Positions 38,857 through 48,924 are shown, counted from the stretch's first letter. The stretch is 64,000 nt of DNA from Symbiodinium natans (GCA_905221605.1 CAJNDS010002693.1:100001-164000), one strand, 5' to 3'. The notes: generated from the letters alone by a model not told the origin. Numbers and translations are program-made.

Positions 38857-38904
38857 CTGCGAGGTGTTTTGGGTGGCTGGGTGTCGTTTTGGGGTTCAGG
38901 GTTT

Positions 38905-39135
38905 AGGGATTAGGGATTAGGGTTTAGGGTTTAGGGTTTAGGGCTTAGGGTTTAGGGTGCTGGGTTGAGGGCTTTCGGGTATATCAGGTTTGGGGTTTAG
39001 GTCTTCGTGCTTGGGCTGGACCAAGAACCCTGAGCCCTACGTAGAGAGTTCTTAAGGGAGGGAGGTTCAGGTTTAGGGTTTAGGGTTTAGGTTTTAGGGT
39101 TTAGGGTTTAGGGTTTAGGGTTTAGGGTTTGGGGT
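38905..39135 (+). repeat. TTTAGGG arrays
   Basis: Two short blocks (38905-38960 and 39070-39132) bracketing an island with GGGAGGGAGGTTCAGG, a phrase that recurs at 39170. Confidence 0.93.
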
Positions 39136-39640
39136 TGAGGAGCATCCTTAAACTTTCAGGGTTCTTAAGGGAGGGAGGTTCAGGGGGGGTAGGTACCTAG
39201 GGAACCTTAGGGAAGCCTACAGAGCCTTAAAGAGGTGGGGAGTGTTAGGGAACCTTGGGTTACATGCACGAACCCCCCTCTCTTGAGAACCCTATAACCT
39301 ACATTGGCCTCCGCGTGTTTTCCATCTCCAGTGCGGCATGGGTGGCGTGCTTCGCCAGCTCCATGTCGTAGGCAGCCTCTCGCAATCATCGGCAGAAGAC
39401 CAACCAACAGTAAAGTTTAAGCCTTAAGGTTTAGGGTTTAGGGGTCAGGGGTTAGGGTTTAGGGTATTTGACCCAACGCAGCGCCATCATGTCTTGTTGA
39501 CATCCACTCTAGTCTTCGTCACATCATCTAGTCCACGCTTGAAAGCCAGACAAGATCATCCCTCCCTTCTCGTACTCTACCTATCATCTAAGGTTTCCCA
39601 TAGACTACAGACTCTGTCGACTGTCATGGGAGTCGTTCAT

Positions 39641-39749
39641 ATGGTGGTTTCCGAACTTAGGGGTATCTTCATGGGGTCCTTATAACAAGGGAATCCTATT
39701 ATCTGGAGGTCTATTTTTGAGGGGGTCCCCTATTTTCGTAAACCCCCAT
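39641..39749. mobile_element. ATGGGGGTTTCC family, copy 2
   Basis: 109 bp from ATGGTGGTTTCCGAAC to TTTTCGTAAACCCCCAT with inverted ends. The core GGGGTCCTTATAACAAGGG matches other copies. Confidence 0.75.
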
Positions 39750-39807
39750 ATCTGCCGAGGCCCAAGGAATCTGTCTGACACCCGGCAGGGCAATGTGAGC
39801 TTCCCTG

Positions 39808-39896
39808 CTTGGAGGTTGCTAAAGTACCCTGATAGGACTATAATTGGGTGATGAGTACAGTTAGAATTGGGTTACTAGGTACCATGAATCTCCAAG
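39808..39896. mobile_element. CTTGGAGGTTCA family, 89-bp copy
   Basis: CTTGGAGGTTGCTAAAGTAC at the left and, inverted, CTTGGAGATTCATGGTACCT at the right. The interior is AT-rich. Confidence 0.72.
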
Positions 39897-40006
39897 TACC
39901 CCTGTACACCCAGCATTTCAGAATATGTGGTACGCTTTGGGGTAGCCTGTTCCGCTAAAAAAACAATTTTGCGCCCGCAACTCGAAACTCTAAACTCCCA
40001 AATCCG

Positions 40007-40122
40007 CAAACCCTAAACCCTAAACCCTAAACCCTAAACCCTAAACCCTAAACCCTAAACCCTAAACCCTAAACCCTAAACCCTAAACCCTAAACCCTAA
40101 ACCCTAAACCCTAAACCCTAAA
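40007..40122 (-). repeat. CCCTAAA array
   Basis: About 16 perfect heptamers, immediately downstream of the next candidate exon's donor. Confidence 0.98.
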
Positions 40123-40129
40123 CCTCGAC

Positions 40130-40202
40130 CTCCCTCGCAAGTTTGCACCCACACGGCCGCGGAGGGGCCTGCTTGTGCGCCACCGCATTGGCAACCTCCC
40201 AG
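40130..40202 (-). CDS. candidate internal exon
   Basis: TTCACAG|C opens one base plus 24 codons, WEVANAVAHKQAPPRPCGCK followed by LARE, ending at GAG|GTCGAG. The downstream intron begins directly with telomere-like repeat. The plus strand is open too (KFAPTRPRRGLLVRHRIG). Minus is preferred from the junctions. Confidence 0.42.
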
Positions 40203-40769
40203 CTGTGAACCCTACTTGGGGAGCTGAGGGTTGAAGGCTTCAAGCGTTTGGGGCTTCAAGGTTGAGGGTTAGGATTTTGGGCTTCAAGGGTTCGGGTCTA
40301 AGGCAAGAGGGTGTAGGGTTTCAGGTCTAACTTGAAGACATGGGTGTGGTTGGAGCTGGGCCGAAAAACTCTCTGCGCTGTCGGGCTTTGAGGGTTTAGG
40401 GCGTAGGGCTGGTAGGATTGTGCTCGGCCCTACAACCCTCAAATCCCGAAAAATTCCGGAGGTCCCGAATGCCTTGCGGACTTGTGGAGGATGGCTTCCT
40501 ATTCTGCTGGGTTGAGGGGCTTGGGGGCTTCGGGGGGTTTAGGGCTTAGGGTTTCGGGTTTAGGGTTCAGGGCTTAGGGTTTTGCGGTTTAGGGGCTTGG
40601 GGGTTCGGGAGGCCTCAAGCTCTCAACACAACTCCTACAAGCTTCCTTCACCCACAACTCTCAACTCTAAGGCTGAAAGCATGATCTTCTGTGAAGCTCT
40701 CAAAGACGATTGTCCCCTTTTGAATTCTTATCTCCAAACACCCCTGAACTCTGTATGGGAGTTAGGGTT

Positions 40770-40975
40770 AACGGGGCGTAGGGTGTAGGGTGTAAGGTGT
40801 AGGGTGTAGGGTGTAGGGTTCAGGGTTTAGGGTTTAGGGTTTAGGGTTTAGGGTTTAGGGTCTAGGGTCTCGGGTCTAGGGTTTAGGGTCCCGTTTAGCG
40901 TTTAGCGTTTAGGGTTTAGGGTTTAGGGCTTAGGGTTTAGGGTTAAGGGTTTAGGCTTTAGGGTTTAAGAATAGG
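40770..40975 (+). repeat. GGGTGTA and TTTAGGG mixed array
   Basis: Five GGGTGTA units, then TTTAGGG with TCTAGGG and TTTAGCG variants. Confidence 0.93.
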
Positions 40976-41010
40976 GACCATCCACAAGAGAGCCCTTCTG
41001 CCACCGCCAC

Positions 41011-41065
41011 CTTCACCGCAGCCAGCGCCGCGTCGCCCGTGTCCACCTCGTGGGTCTCCCTGCCG
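41011..41065 (-). CDS. candidate internal exon
   Basis: ACACCAG|C opens one base plus 18 codons, GRETHEVDTGDAALAAVK, ending at AAG|GTGGCG. The acidic-to-Ala-rich peptide looks like a helix start. The acceptor sits against a TTTAGGG-type block. Confidence 0.45.
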
Positions 41066-41288
41066 CTGGTGTTTAGGGTTGAGGGTTTAGGGTTGAGGGT
41101 TTAGGATCTAGGATTAGGGTTTAGGGTTTTGGGTTTAGGGCTTAGGATGGATGCAGAGGGCCCACAGGGCTCCGGGCTGAGGCTTTTGCGGGTTCTCAGC
41201 AAGGAATTTAGGAATTAAGTACCCCAAAGAATCCCTCTTGAAGGGTTTCCCCTAAACCCTAACCCTAAACCCTAAACCCGCCCGCCAC

Positions 41289-41366
41289 CCCTCTCATCTG
41301 TGTTGGGTAGGCGGGCGCAGTCGAGACCATGGCAGGCTCTGCTTGAGCTGCAGTGCCCACCGCACC
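41289..41366 (-). CDS. candidate internal exon
   Basis: CCTCAAG|G opens 26 codons in phase 0 (GAVGTAAQAEPAMVSTAPAY and then PTQMRG), ending near GGG|GTGGCG. The composition suits a linker. A plus frame also exists. Confidence 0.38.
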
Positions 41367-41407
41367 CTTGAGGTACCCTAAAACCCTGGGGGGGTCTCCC
41401 TCGCCGT

Positions 41408-41800
41408 TTAGGCTGGCCTTAAACCCTCCCAGTAAGGGAGGCCTGAAACCCTTCCAGTAGGCAGGGGGACCTTAAACCCTCCCAGTAGGCGGGGTTTTTC
41501 AGCAGGAGTCGGAAGGGGCCTTAAACCCTCCCAGTAAGCAGGGGCCTTAAACCCTTCTAGTAGCCGGCGGGCCTTAAACCCTCCCAGTAAGCAGGAGTGC
41601 CTAAACCCTTCCAGTAGGCAGGGGACCTTAAACCCTCCCAGCAAGCGGGGGGCCTTAAACCCTCCCTAAAACCCTCTAAGCAGCGGAGCCTTAAACCCTC
41701 CCAGTAAGGGAAGCCTTAAACCCTTCCAGTAGGCGGCGGACCTTTAACTCTCCAGTAAGCAGAAGGGCCCTTGACCCTTCCAGTAAGCAGCAAGGCCCTG
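41408..41800 (-). repeat. 29-bp CTTAAACCCTCCCAGTA minisatellite
   Basis: About 13 units of roughly 26-30 bp, each with CCTTAAACCCTCCCAGTAAG or a close form. The CCCT core suggests it grew from telomere-like sequence. Confidence 0.92.
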
Positions 41801-41830
41801 AAGGGGTATCCATTGCCTTATGGCCCTCAA

Positions 41831-42150
41831 CTAGCTTAGTTTTCTATGAGAGGGCTCTTCGGCCCAGACCGTCCCCTTCGCAACAACCTGAAGGGCTATC
41901 CTTTGTTTTGGCCCCAAGTGAGCCCCAAGCTGCATGCTCGCTGGAGCTTCCTCGTCTTCGAGATTTTGCCCAACCGTTCGAAGTCCGAAGTTTCTTCAGC
42001 GTCCTCTCATGAGAATATGCGACGTGTGAGTTGTGAACGGTTGGCTTGGTTTGGGCTGGCTCCGGTTTGGTTTCACAGTGAGTTGTGATTGGGTGGCCTT
42101 GGGGTGGGCATGTCTTCACACTATTGCGTTCAGCTGACCCGTGCTACACC
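41831..42150 (+). mobile_element. dispersed repeat joined to CCCTAAA, longest copy
   Basis: TTTTCTATGAGAGGGC ... CAACAACCTGAAGGG at the left and GGTTTGGGCTGGCTCCGGTT ... GTTCAGCTGACC at the right both match, inverted, 59925-60160. The right end passes through GCTACACCCTAAACCC in both copies, so the telomere-like tract is part of the unit. Confidence 0.75.
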
Positions 42151-42281
42151 CTAAACCCTAAACCCTAAACCCTTTAGAGCCCCCGGAGGTATCTAATTCC
42201 CTCATTCCCTACCTGGAACCAAGAAGCTTGGGGTTGCAAGGCTGAGGAGGTTGGGGGCTTAGGGGTAGTGTGGGGGTTTAG

Positions 42282-42420
42282 GGTTTAGGGTTTAGGGTTT
42301 GGGGTGTAGGGTTTAGGGTTTGGGGTTTGGGGTTTAGGGTCCAGGGTTTAGGGTTTAGGGTTGAGGGCTGAGGGTTGAGGGTTTAGGGTTTAGGGTTGAG
42401 GGTTTGAGGGGGGTTTCTAG
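42282..42420 (+). repeat. degenerate TTTAGGG array
   Basis: Heptamers with TTTGGGG and TTGAGGG variants. A 25-bp G tract lies at about 42650-42674. Confidence 0.92.
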
Positions 42421-42775
42421 GACTTGGTTTAAAGGTTTTGGGGCTTAGGGTTCGGGGTTTAGGGTTTGGGGTCTAGGGCTTGGTCTAAAGGTTTTGGGGA
42501 GAGGTTTTTTGGGTTGAAGGGAATAATTAGGGTTGACCTCTGAGGGTTCAGAGTATGCAGAGTATGTCGGGTGTTTTTTGGATTGCCTTTATAAACCCTA
42601 AACCCTAAACCCAAAACTCTAAACCCTAAGCCCTGAGCCCTAAACCCTTGGGGGGGGGGGGGGGGGGGGGGGGGTAGGGTTTGACGTCTTGAGGTTTTAA
42701 GTCGGACCCTTTGAGCCCCTTTGACCCTACCTCGAGCCCTCCACAGCGTTTAGAGTTTCGGGTTTAGGGTTTAAC

Positions 42776-43066
42776 CAGTGACTCGGACCCAGCTCGACGA
42801 CAACGGCCCACTGCGTGCCGTCGCTAGAGGTCTGCTCGTAAACACGGTCAGCTGCAATATGGGAAACGTCTTCGCTGTGGTGAATGTGAAAATGACAGTC
42901 CTGACACCAATACTTGCCGTCGCCGTTGTAATTGAGCCTGGCCCCTTGATCACCACTGCATAATGTGCATGGTGTGAGCAACGGTTTGACATCCAGCATA
43001 GAGCGCGGCAGCGTATTCATGGCTTCTGAGTAAAACATCAAGCCCTGGCGAGAAGTGACTTGCATG
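42776..43066 (-). CDS. candidate 291-bp internal exon, Cys/His-rich
   Basis: GGTGCAG|C begins one base plus 96 codons and two bases, ending at CACTG|GTTAAA. The peptide starts MQVTSRQGLMFYSEAMNT. It contains CTLCSGDQGARLNYNGDG followed by CQDCHFHIHHSEDV. The CxxC ... CxxCHxHxHH series could bind metal. It ends with QWAVVVELGPSH. Its length and mixed composition make it one of the stronger exon calls, but I do not recognise the family. The shorter plus-strand frame is probably a shadow. Confidence 0.52.
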
Positions 43067-43125
43067 CTGCACCCGAATCCTCAGATTTGATGTATCTATT
43101 TAGCGACCATGCACGACCACCATAG

Positions 43126-43402
43126 GGTTTAGGGTTTAAGGTTTAAGGTTTAGGGTTTAGGGTTTCGGGTTTAGGGTTTAGGGTTTAGGGTTTAGGGTTA
43201 GGGTTTAGGGTTTAGGGTTTAGGGTTTAGGGTTTAGGGTTTAGGGTTTAGGGTTTAGGGTTTAGGGTTTAGGGTTTAGGGTTTAGGGTTTAGGGTTAGGT
43301 TTAGGGTTTAGGGTTTAGGGTTTAGGGTTTAGGGTTTAGGGTTTAGGGTTTAGGGCTTAGGGCTTAGGGCTTAGGGTTTAGGGTTTAGGGTTTAGGGTTT
43401 AC
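43126..43402 (+). repeat. TTTAGGG array with a TTAGGGC patch
   Basis: About 37 heptamers. Two units lack one T (GGGTTAGGG) and three are GCTTAGG. Confidence 0.98.
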
Positions 43403-44337
43403 GGACTTGGGCCTCTCTCTTTTCGGCATAGCCCGAAAAGCTCTGCCCCGAAGCCTCATTAGAAGCAACGAAAGACCTGAGGCCTGCTGAAGATCGATCC
43501 CATGGCCGCGGGCAGGCTCTTCCGGCGCTTTGGTCTTCCAACAACAGGGTTTTGGGTTCTGGGTTTTGGGTTTAGGGTTTAGGGTTTAGGGCTTAGGGTT
43601 TTGGGTTTCGGGGTTAGGGTTTAGGCTCAAAACTCCATGGGTCTGTATCTAAACAAGAGATGAAAACACAACTCCCAGAAAAGCTGCCGTTGAAAGGCTT
43701 TGGTGGGCTTCGGGCCACTTGAGGCCTTCGAGTCTCTGTGCGCGATGTATTGGCTTGTGTGTGTGTGTGTGTTCAGGAATCGGTGTGAGGGTTGAGGATT
43801 TAGGGTTCAGGGTTGAGGGTTTAGGGTTTAGGGTTTGGGGTTTAGGGCTGTGAGTTTGGCGGCTCCCGAAAACTGAGCGAAGGCGCTGAGCCAGAGGCGG
43901 TAGACACTAAACCCAAAACACTAAACCCTAAACCCTAAACCCACTAACCTTGGGGTTTAGGGTTTGGTGTTTAAGGTTCGGTTGCGCCGAAACCTCCATG
44001 TGCCATGCCTCGAAGCTGACAGCTGCGGGCGCAGAGCGCAGTGCTTTGATTGGCTCGGGCCCCTGGGCCCCAAACCCCCTCTACCTTACTTCTAATTCAA
44101 CCCGAAACCCTAAACCCTAATTAAACCCTAAGACCTCCTCTGGTCGGTGGTCCCCTGCATCCTAAAGCCCTACATCCCGACTCCTTTATACTCCGAAAAT
44201 CCCGACACCCCCCCCTAAACCCCTGAACCCTGAACCCCCCGTAAACACCCCTGAGCCCCCAAACCATCCTGAACCCACAAACCCCAGAAGCCCAAAACCC
44301 CCCAAAATCCCTCCTAATACAGGGGCCCTGATCATTA

Positions 44338-44400
44338 GAATAGGGTTTTGGGGATGACTATAGTAGAATTACAAAGGGACCATCAGGGAATACCAGTGGT
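44338..44400 (-). mobile_element. introner-like dispersed repeat, copy 4
   Basis: TAGGGTTTTGGGGATGACTA ... AAAGGGACCATCAGGGAATA. The end that would hold the donor is replaced by CCCTAAA repeats. Confidence 0.5.
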
Positions 44401-44540
44401 CACTAAACCCTAAACCCTGAACCCTAAACCCCAAACCCCAAACCCCAAACCCTAAACCCTAAACCCCAAACCCCTAAACCCTAAACCCCAAACCCTAAAA
44501 CCTAAAACCTAAAACCTAAACCCTAAATCCTAAACCCTAC
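44400..44540 (-). repeat. CCCTAAA array with CCCCAAA and CCTAAAA variants
   Basis: Standard and variant heptamers alternate in blocks of two or three. Confidence 0.93.
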
Positions 44541-44625
44541 CCGAGGACCATAGCCAGCCCGTCTTGTGATCCGAGGCCGCGGCCACGAAGCAGAGCCCGC
44601 ACGCGGAGGCCTTCAGGAAGGAGGC
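44541..44625 (-). CDS. candidate internal exon
   Basis: GCCCAG|G opens 28 codons plus one base, ASFLKASACGLCFVAAASDH and then KTGWLWSS, closing at G|GTAGGG. The GLCFVAAAS...TGWLWSSG pattern vaguely recalls a beta-propeller repeat such as RCC1, but one short exon cannot establish this. The intron begins directly with degenerate telomere-like repeat. Confidence 0.5.
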
Positions 44626-44879
44626 CTGGGCTGGGTAGGGACCCTTCGAAGGGACCTTAGGGGACATTTTGGGGGTATTTAGGGTTTAGGGTTTAGGGTC
44701 AAGGGTCAAGGGATAAGGGTTAAGCGTTATATAAGGGTTTAGCGTTAAGGGTTCAGGGTTTTGGGTTAGGGTTTAGGGTTGCGGGTTGAGGGTTTAGGGT
44801 TTAGGGTGTATAAACGGAACCGGGTATGTCCCCAAATAGGGGTCATATAGGGGCCTTAATCAGTAAAACAGGGTTAGGG

Positions 44880-44950
44880 GGTTATTGTGGTATAGTTGTA
44901 AAGGGGCCATAAGGGAATACTATTCGTAATTTGTCCGACCCCGATAATAC
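44880..44950 (-). mobile_element. introner-like dispersed repeat, copy 5
   Basis: On the minus strand GTATTATCGGGGTCGGACAA ... GAATAGTATTCCCTTATGGC. It is followed at 44951-45028 by an ATGGGGG-type palindrome fragment (TATCGGAACCCC/CCGTATTTTCGGAAACCC). Confidence 0.5.
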
Positions 44951-45176
44951 CGTTAATGTACCCCCAAAGTAGTATAATCCGAATTATCGGAACCCCAAAA
45001 GGGTACCCCGTATTTTCGGAAACCCACAGCTGAGTGTTGGGGAAGGTTTTGAAGGGCTTTGGGCTTGCGGGGGCAGGGCTCAGGGGCTTAGGGGAGACGC
45101 CCCAAAGGGCTGTCCAAAATGATCCAAACAGCACTCCTGGACCATTGAGGGCCCAAAAGCGACGAAAGTTCGTTCT

Positions 45177-45291
45177 GCCCTAAACCCTAAACCCTAAACC
45201 CTAAACCCTAAACCCTAAACCCTAAACCCTAAACCCTAAACCCTAAACCCTAAACCCTAAACCCTAAACCCTAAACCCTAAACCCTAAACG
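45177..45291 (-). repeat. CCCTAAA array
   Basis: About 16 perfect heptamers, five bases from the donor of the next exon. Confidence 0.98.
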
Positions 45292-45295
45292 GGAC

Positions 45296-45334
45296 CACGG
45301 CGAGAGTGCCTCTTGCACCACCACGACGCGCACG
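45296..45334 (-). CDS. candidate microexon
   Basis: GGGGCAG|C opens 39 bp reading VRVVVVQEALSP, ending at TG|GTCCCG. The sequence upstream is also open in frame, so the acceptor is not unique. Confidence 0.35.
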
Positions 45335-45389
45335 CTGCCCCACACAACGGATGCTCGAAGACAAACCCATCCGAGAGGGCACAGCATGC

Positions 45390-45451
45390 AGGGTTGAGGG
45401 TAGAGGGTAGAGGGTAGAGGGTAGAGGGTAGAGGGTAGAGGGTAGAGGGTA

Positions 45452-45545
<94 letters not shown>

Positions 45546-45563
45546 GGTAGAGGGTAGAGGGTA

Positions 45564-45615
<52 letters not shown>

Positions 45616-45730
45616 GGTTTAGAGTTTAGGGTTTAGGGTTTAGGGTTTAGGGTTTAGGGTTTAGAGTTTATGGTTTAGGGGTTGGGTTGAGGGTTTAGGG
45701 TTTAGGGTTTAGGGTTTAGGGTTTAGGGTT
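45390..45730 (+). repeat. banded array: GGGTAGA, GGGTTGA, GGGTTTA
   Basis: About eight GGGTAGA units, then about 13 GGGTTGA, three GGGTAGA, eight GGGTTGA, then standard TTTAGGG. Each band is nearly pure. Confidence 0.98.
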
Positions 45731-46589
45731 TGGGGCTTAGGGTTTGGGGTTTTGGGGTTTAGGGTGTAGGGATTCGGGTTGAGGGTTTGGGGTCTAGGTT
45801 TGAGGGTCCATGTAACACATGAACCCTACACCCGAGAACCCCCTCAATGCCGCTCACCTTTTCCTGCCGAGCTCAGCAGCCAGGGCCTCATTGGGGAAAG
45901 GACGGCCCCTATTTCTGGTACTGTACCCGACAAACATATGTGGGCTGCATAACAACCGCAAGCCTGTTCGGAGCACTGGCTTAGCAGGGGGTGCAGGGTT
46001 AAGGGTTTGGGGGTGTTAGCTTGAGGTTTGAGGGTTAGGGTTTGGGAAGGATGTAGGATTGAGGGCTTTGGGTTGAGGGAATGTGTGGATTCGATCCTGC
46101 CCACGGCCCCTTGTGCAATGGCTCAGCTGTCGTCCTGCGTGAAAGTGGTGCGAAGAAGCCTCAGGGGCTTGGCAAGGTTTAAAGGTTGGGGTTTAGGGTT
46201 TAGGGTGTAGGGCTTAGGGTTAAGGGTTTAGGCTTTAAGGCTTTTCTGTCACATGTGGGGAATGAGCGATCATCGCGAAGCTTCCTGGGTCCTCGTAATG
46301 GTCAAAAGTTCTTGAAAGCTTGGGACCTGGGTATTTCAAGTAGTTCTTATGAGGAGCACTTCTGGGTGGTTCTTATGCTACCTTTATAGGGAAAATCAGT
46401 GTGCACTATTGGCAACAACTTAGGCTCCTTGAATGTAACCTACCAAACAAATCAAGGATTTGGGGGGGTGGTTGCTATTTTTTCTAGTAAACCACTAGTT
46501 GCTGAAGAACCTCTCAAAAAAGACTAATATTCATCTCTATATTGCCCAAATGAGGAAGATTTGTTTTCTAGTATCTTGTGTGTTTTCCT

Positions 46590-46609
46590 AAGACCCACCC
46601 CCCCCCCCC

Positions 46610-46661
<52 letters not shown>

Positions 46662-46662
46662 A

Positions 46663-46749
<87 letters not shown>

Positions 46750-46850
46750 AAATAAATAAATAAATAAAATAAATAAATAAATATATATATATATACATAT
46801 ATATACATATATACATACAAAAAATAAGAATAAAAATATAAACATAGTAA
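46590..46850. repeat. poly-C/A, (TA)n and (AAAT)n microsatellites
   Basis: A C/A homopolymer pair, then TA dinucleotides, then about 25 AAAT units, then TA/CATATA. Long hydrophobic frames across this are artefacts. Confidence 0.97.
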
Positions 46851-46999
46851 CAATACAATTAATCCCTATATTGTCCAAAGAAGGAAGAGTGGTTTTGACC
46901 TTGTCGACCCAGACCTCTCCGCTAAGTTGATCCCAGGCAAAAAGAGTCATCATGGGGGACTCATATGGGAACTTCTGAAACAAAGGGAACCTACACCTG

Positions 47000-47085
47000 A
47001 TGGGGGTGCGTATTCAAAGGGGGTCCTACTATTTTGGGGTCTATACATGTCTATATTAGGGGTCCTGTATTTTGGCAAACACCTT
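47000..47085. mobile_element. ATGGGGG family, diverged copy
   Basis: TGATGGGGGTGCGTATTC ... GGGGTCCTGTATTTTGGCAAACAC shares the core and the right end. Confidence 0.5.
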
Positions 47086-47399
47086 ACTTCCGGTGCCCAA
47101 AACTTAAGCTGCCCATGCGATCCGACGCAAAGCCCCATGGCCTTCGGAACAGAAATCGGGCTCAGGATTTAGGGTTGTGACTTTACAAAGGGTTGAGCTG
47201 CTTCGGAGCAGATTCATGTCGCAGGTGGCGGGGCTAAGGGCTTTGGGAGGTCTAAGAGCCCCATGGCAAGATCGCAAGACCGCGCACCTGACAGAAACGT
47301 GCGAGACGACACAGCACACCTCTCGAGCACGAGAGGTCAACTTCAACCACTGTAGGAGCCTGAATAATTCGAACGGGGGGTTGGGGGGGGGGGGGGGGA

Positions 47400-47468
47400 A
47401 GTATAGGATATATTTATAAAGGGACCATGAAGGAATACTACTAGTATTGACTCCGACGCCCTGTGTCT
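47400..47468 (-). mobile_element. introner-like dispersed repeat, copy 6
   Basis: Minus strand: GACACAGGGCGTCGGAGTCA ... TAGTATTCCTTCATGGTCCC. The GT of other copies is GA here. Confidence 0.5.
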
Positions 47469-47496
47469 CGGCTGTCCAGTAACCTAGGATTAAAAA

Positions 47497-47580
47497 GGGT
47501 GCCCTTTTTGGCTTAAAGGGGTTTATAAGGGAACCTTAACCCCTCAAAAAGGGAATAAGGGCACCACTGGGCATCCTAGA
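47497..47580 (+). repeat. dispersed repeat, GGTTTAAAGGGGCTTATAAG family, copy 2
   Basis: AGGGTGCCCTTTTTGGCTTA ... GAATAAGGGCACCACTGGGC, homologous to 36094-36180. Confidence 0.7.
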
Positions 47581-47669
47581 TGTTATGTCATGCCAACTGT
47601 TCATGCCTCGCACAAACCCCGGCACACCGTCAAGGAAAGCGCTCTTGTTCTATCGATGAAGCCGCCTCC

Positions 47670-47776
47670 CAGAGACTCCAAAAACCCCTTAAGTAAGGAA
47701 TTAATCCTTAGATCATATTGGGCTTCCTATTACAATCTGAGGGACATTCCTTAGTTAAGGGGTTTTGGAGTCTCTG
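47670..47776. mobile_element. inverted-repeat element at the 3' end of the PC-esterase gene
   Basis: CAGAGACTCCAAAA(A)CCCCTTAA.TAAGGAAT at the left pairs with its inverse at the right over about 31 bp. Total length is 107 bp. No clear target duplication. The right arm supplies the last codons and stop of the gene on the minus strand. Confidence 0.8.
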
Positions 47777-48924
47777 AGCTCACCACTCTGGCAACTCCGC
47801 AGTGTCTCTAAAACGTCGCTGATGATATACAAAGACCAAAGGTCAACAACACCAGGCAAGCAGAAGTGAAGACAATCATGCTTTCCAGGTGCCTTTATCA
47901 AGACCGTGTGGGCGTCAGCCCGCAAACTCGTGGCCAATGTGATGTTATAGAATACAAAGCGTGGGCCACTGCGCTCAAACACGTTTCGCCACTCGTTGTC
48001 TTGATCTGCAAAAGTGTGCCAGTTGAACTGCGTAGGTGGGATATGGTCCAGGCTGCTTATGGGAGCAGCTACTTCGTCACACTTTGCATGCGGCCGAAAG
48101 TGTGATCTGAAAATGAACACCCCGTGCTTGTTTTGCGAGTGCAACGTCCTGGCAACCGTCTGGGCCATCTCCGCAACTGCCGTCCTGTTCCGTCCATCCC
48201 CGAGCCGAGCATGTTTGTGAGCACCGGTGTTCAGAATAACCACATCTGCCTCCTGGACGAGCTGGGAGGGCCAATCAGGTGCGACGACATCTGTGCTTTC
48301 ATGGACAAAATGGTCAAGCCGATAAAAGTGGATGAAGCCACCCCCGCGCAGCGAGACAACCGACTGTTCCGGCTCCATTTGTCGGTGTTCATCCCTCACC
48401 GCCACATCGCCGACGAGACAGCGGAGGGAGACGAAATGCTCCATCGTGAGTGAATCCCCTATGAACAGCACACGTCGACCAGACAAGGACTCCAACAAGG
48501 AACTCCGGGTGCTCAAGTTGCAATCTGCGTTCGCCGGCACCCAGAGCCAAGAGAGCAAACGCCTCATTCGCCAGTCTTGCGCGCCAGTCGCCGATACATT
48601 GAAGCCTAAGGACTTCCATGCAGCATGGGGTCTTGCGCAGATGTGAAAATACTTCTTGACGCAGCCGTCATAGAACGGAGTGATGTCCTCCAACTGGCCC
48701 GGCCTTTGTACCCAAGCGCCCGCTTGAAGACAACCGCGATCTCGGATTCTGCACAGGTTGGGTGACAGTTCCTCGTCATGGGCGACGACGGAGGAAGTTG
48801 CGAGGCTACCACGCATCTCCGATCTCGGCAGCGCCGTATTATCTGCCACTGATAGATAGCACGCAGCGGCTATGGCCACCGCGGCCGTCAGAATGCGTCT
48901 AACACACGTCGATGGCGAAACCAT
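47755..48924 (-). CDS. PC-esterase / TBL-like (GDSL-type) membrane-anchored protein
   Basis: An intact 389-codon intronless frame. Residues 10-26 form a hydrophobic signal anchor after a short basic start. The segment 65-150 has the layout of the plant TBL domain (CLQAGAWV ... WLWVPANADCNLS). The catalytic block follows: GDS at 156-158 in RRVLFIGDSLTMEH, and a C-terminal DxxH, D350-H353, within HDCLHFCLPGVVDLWS. Both are signatures of the PC-esterase superfamily, whose plant members O-acetylate cell-wall glycans in the Golgi. Here the substrate is unknown, but a Golgi-type, lumen-facing enzyme is expected. The last six codons and the TAA lie in an inverted-repeat element, so the native C-terminus may have been changed. 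Lack of introns among intron-rich neighbours suggests a retroposed copy. Confidence 0.88.
   Translation of the reverse strand: MVSPSTCVRRILTAAVAIAAACYLSVADNTALPRSEMRGSLATSSVVAHDEELSPNLCRIRDRGCLQAGAWVQRPGQLEDITPFYDGCVKKYFHICARPHAAWKSLGFNVSATGAQDWRMRRLLSWLWVPANADCNLSTRSSLLESLSGRRVLFIGDSLTMEHFVSLRCLVGDVAVRDEHRQMEPEQSVVSLRGGGFIHFYRLDHFVHESTDVVAPDWPSQLVQEADVVILNTGAHKHARLGDGRNRTAVAEMAQTVARTLHSQNKHGVFIFRSHFRPHAKCDEVAAPISSLDHIPPTQFNWHTFADQDNEWRNVFERSGPRFVFYNITLATSLRADAHTVLIKAPGKHDCLHFCLPGVVDLWSLYIISDVLETLRSCQSGELRDSKTP

Noticed and set aside
41408-41644. Repetitive frame on the minus strand
   Set aside because: Explained by the 26-30 bp minisatellite.
46524-46983. Long hydrophobic frames on the minus strand
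   Set aside because: They are translations of (TA)n and (AAAT)n microsatellites.
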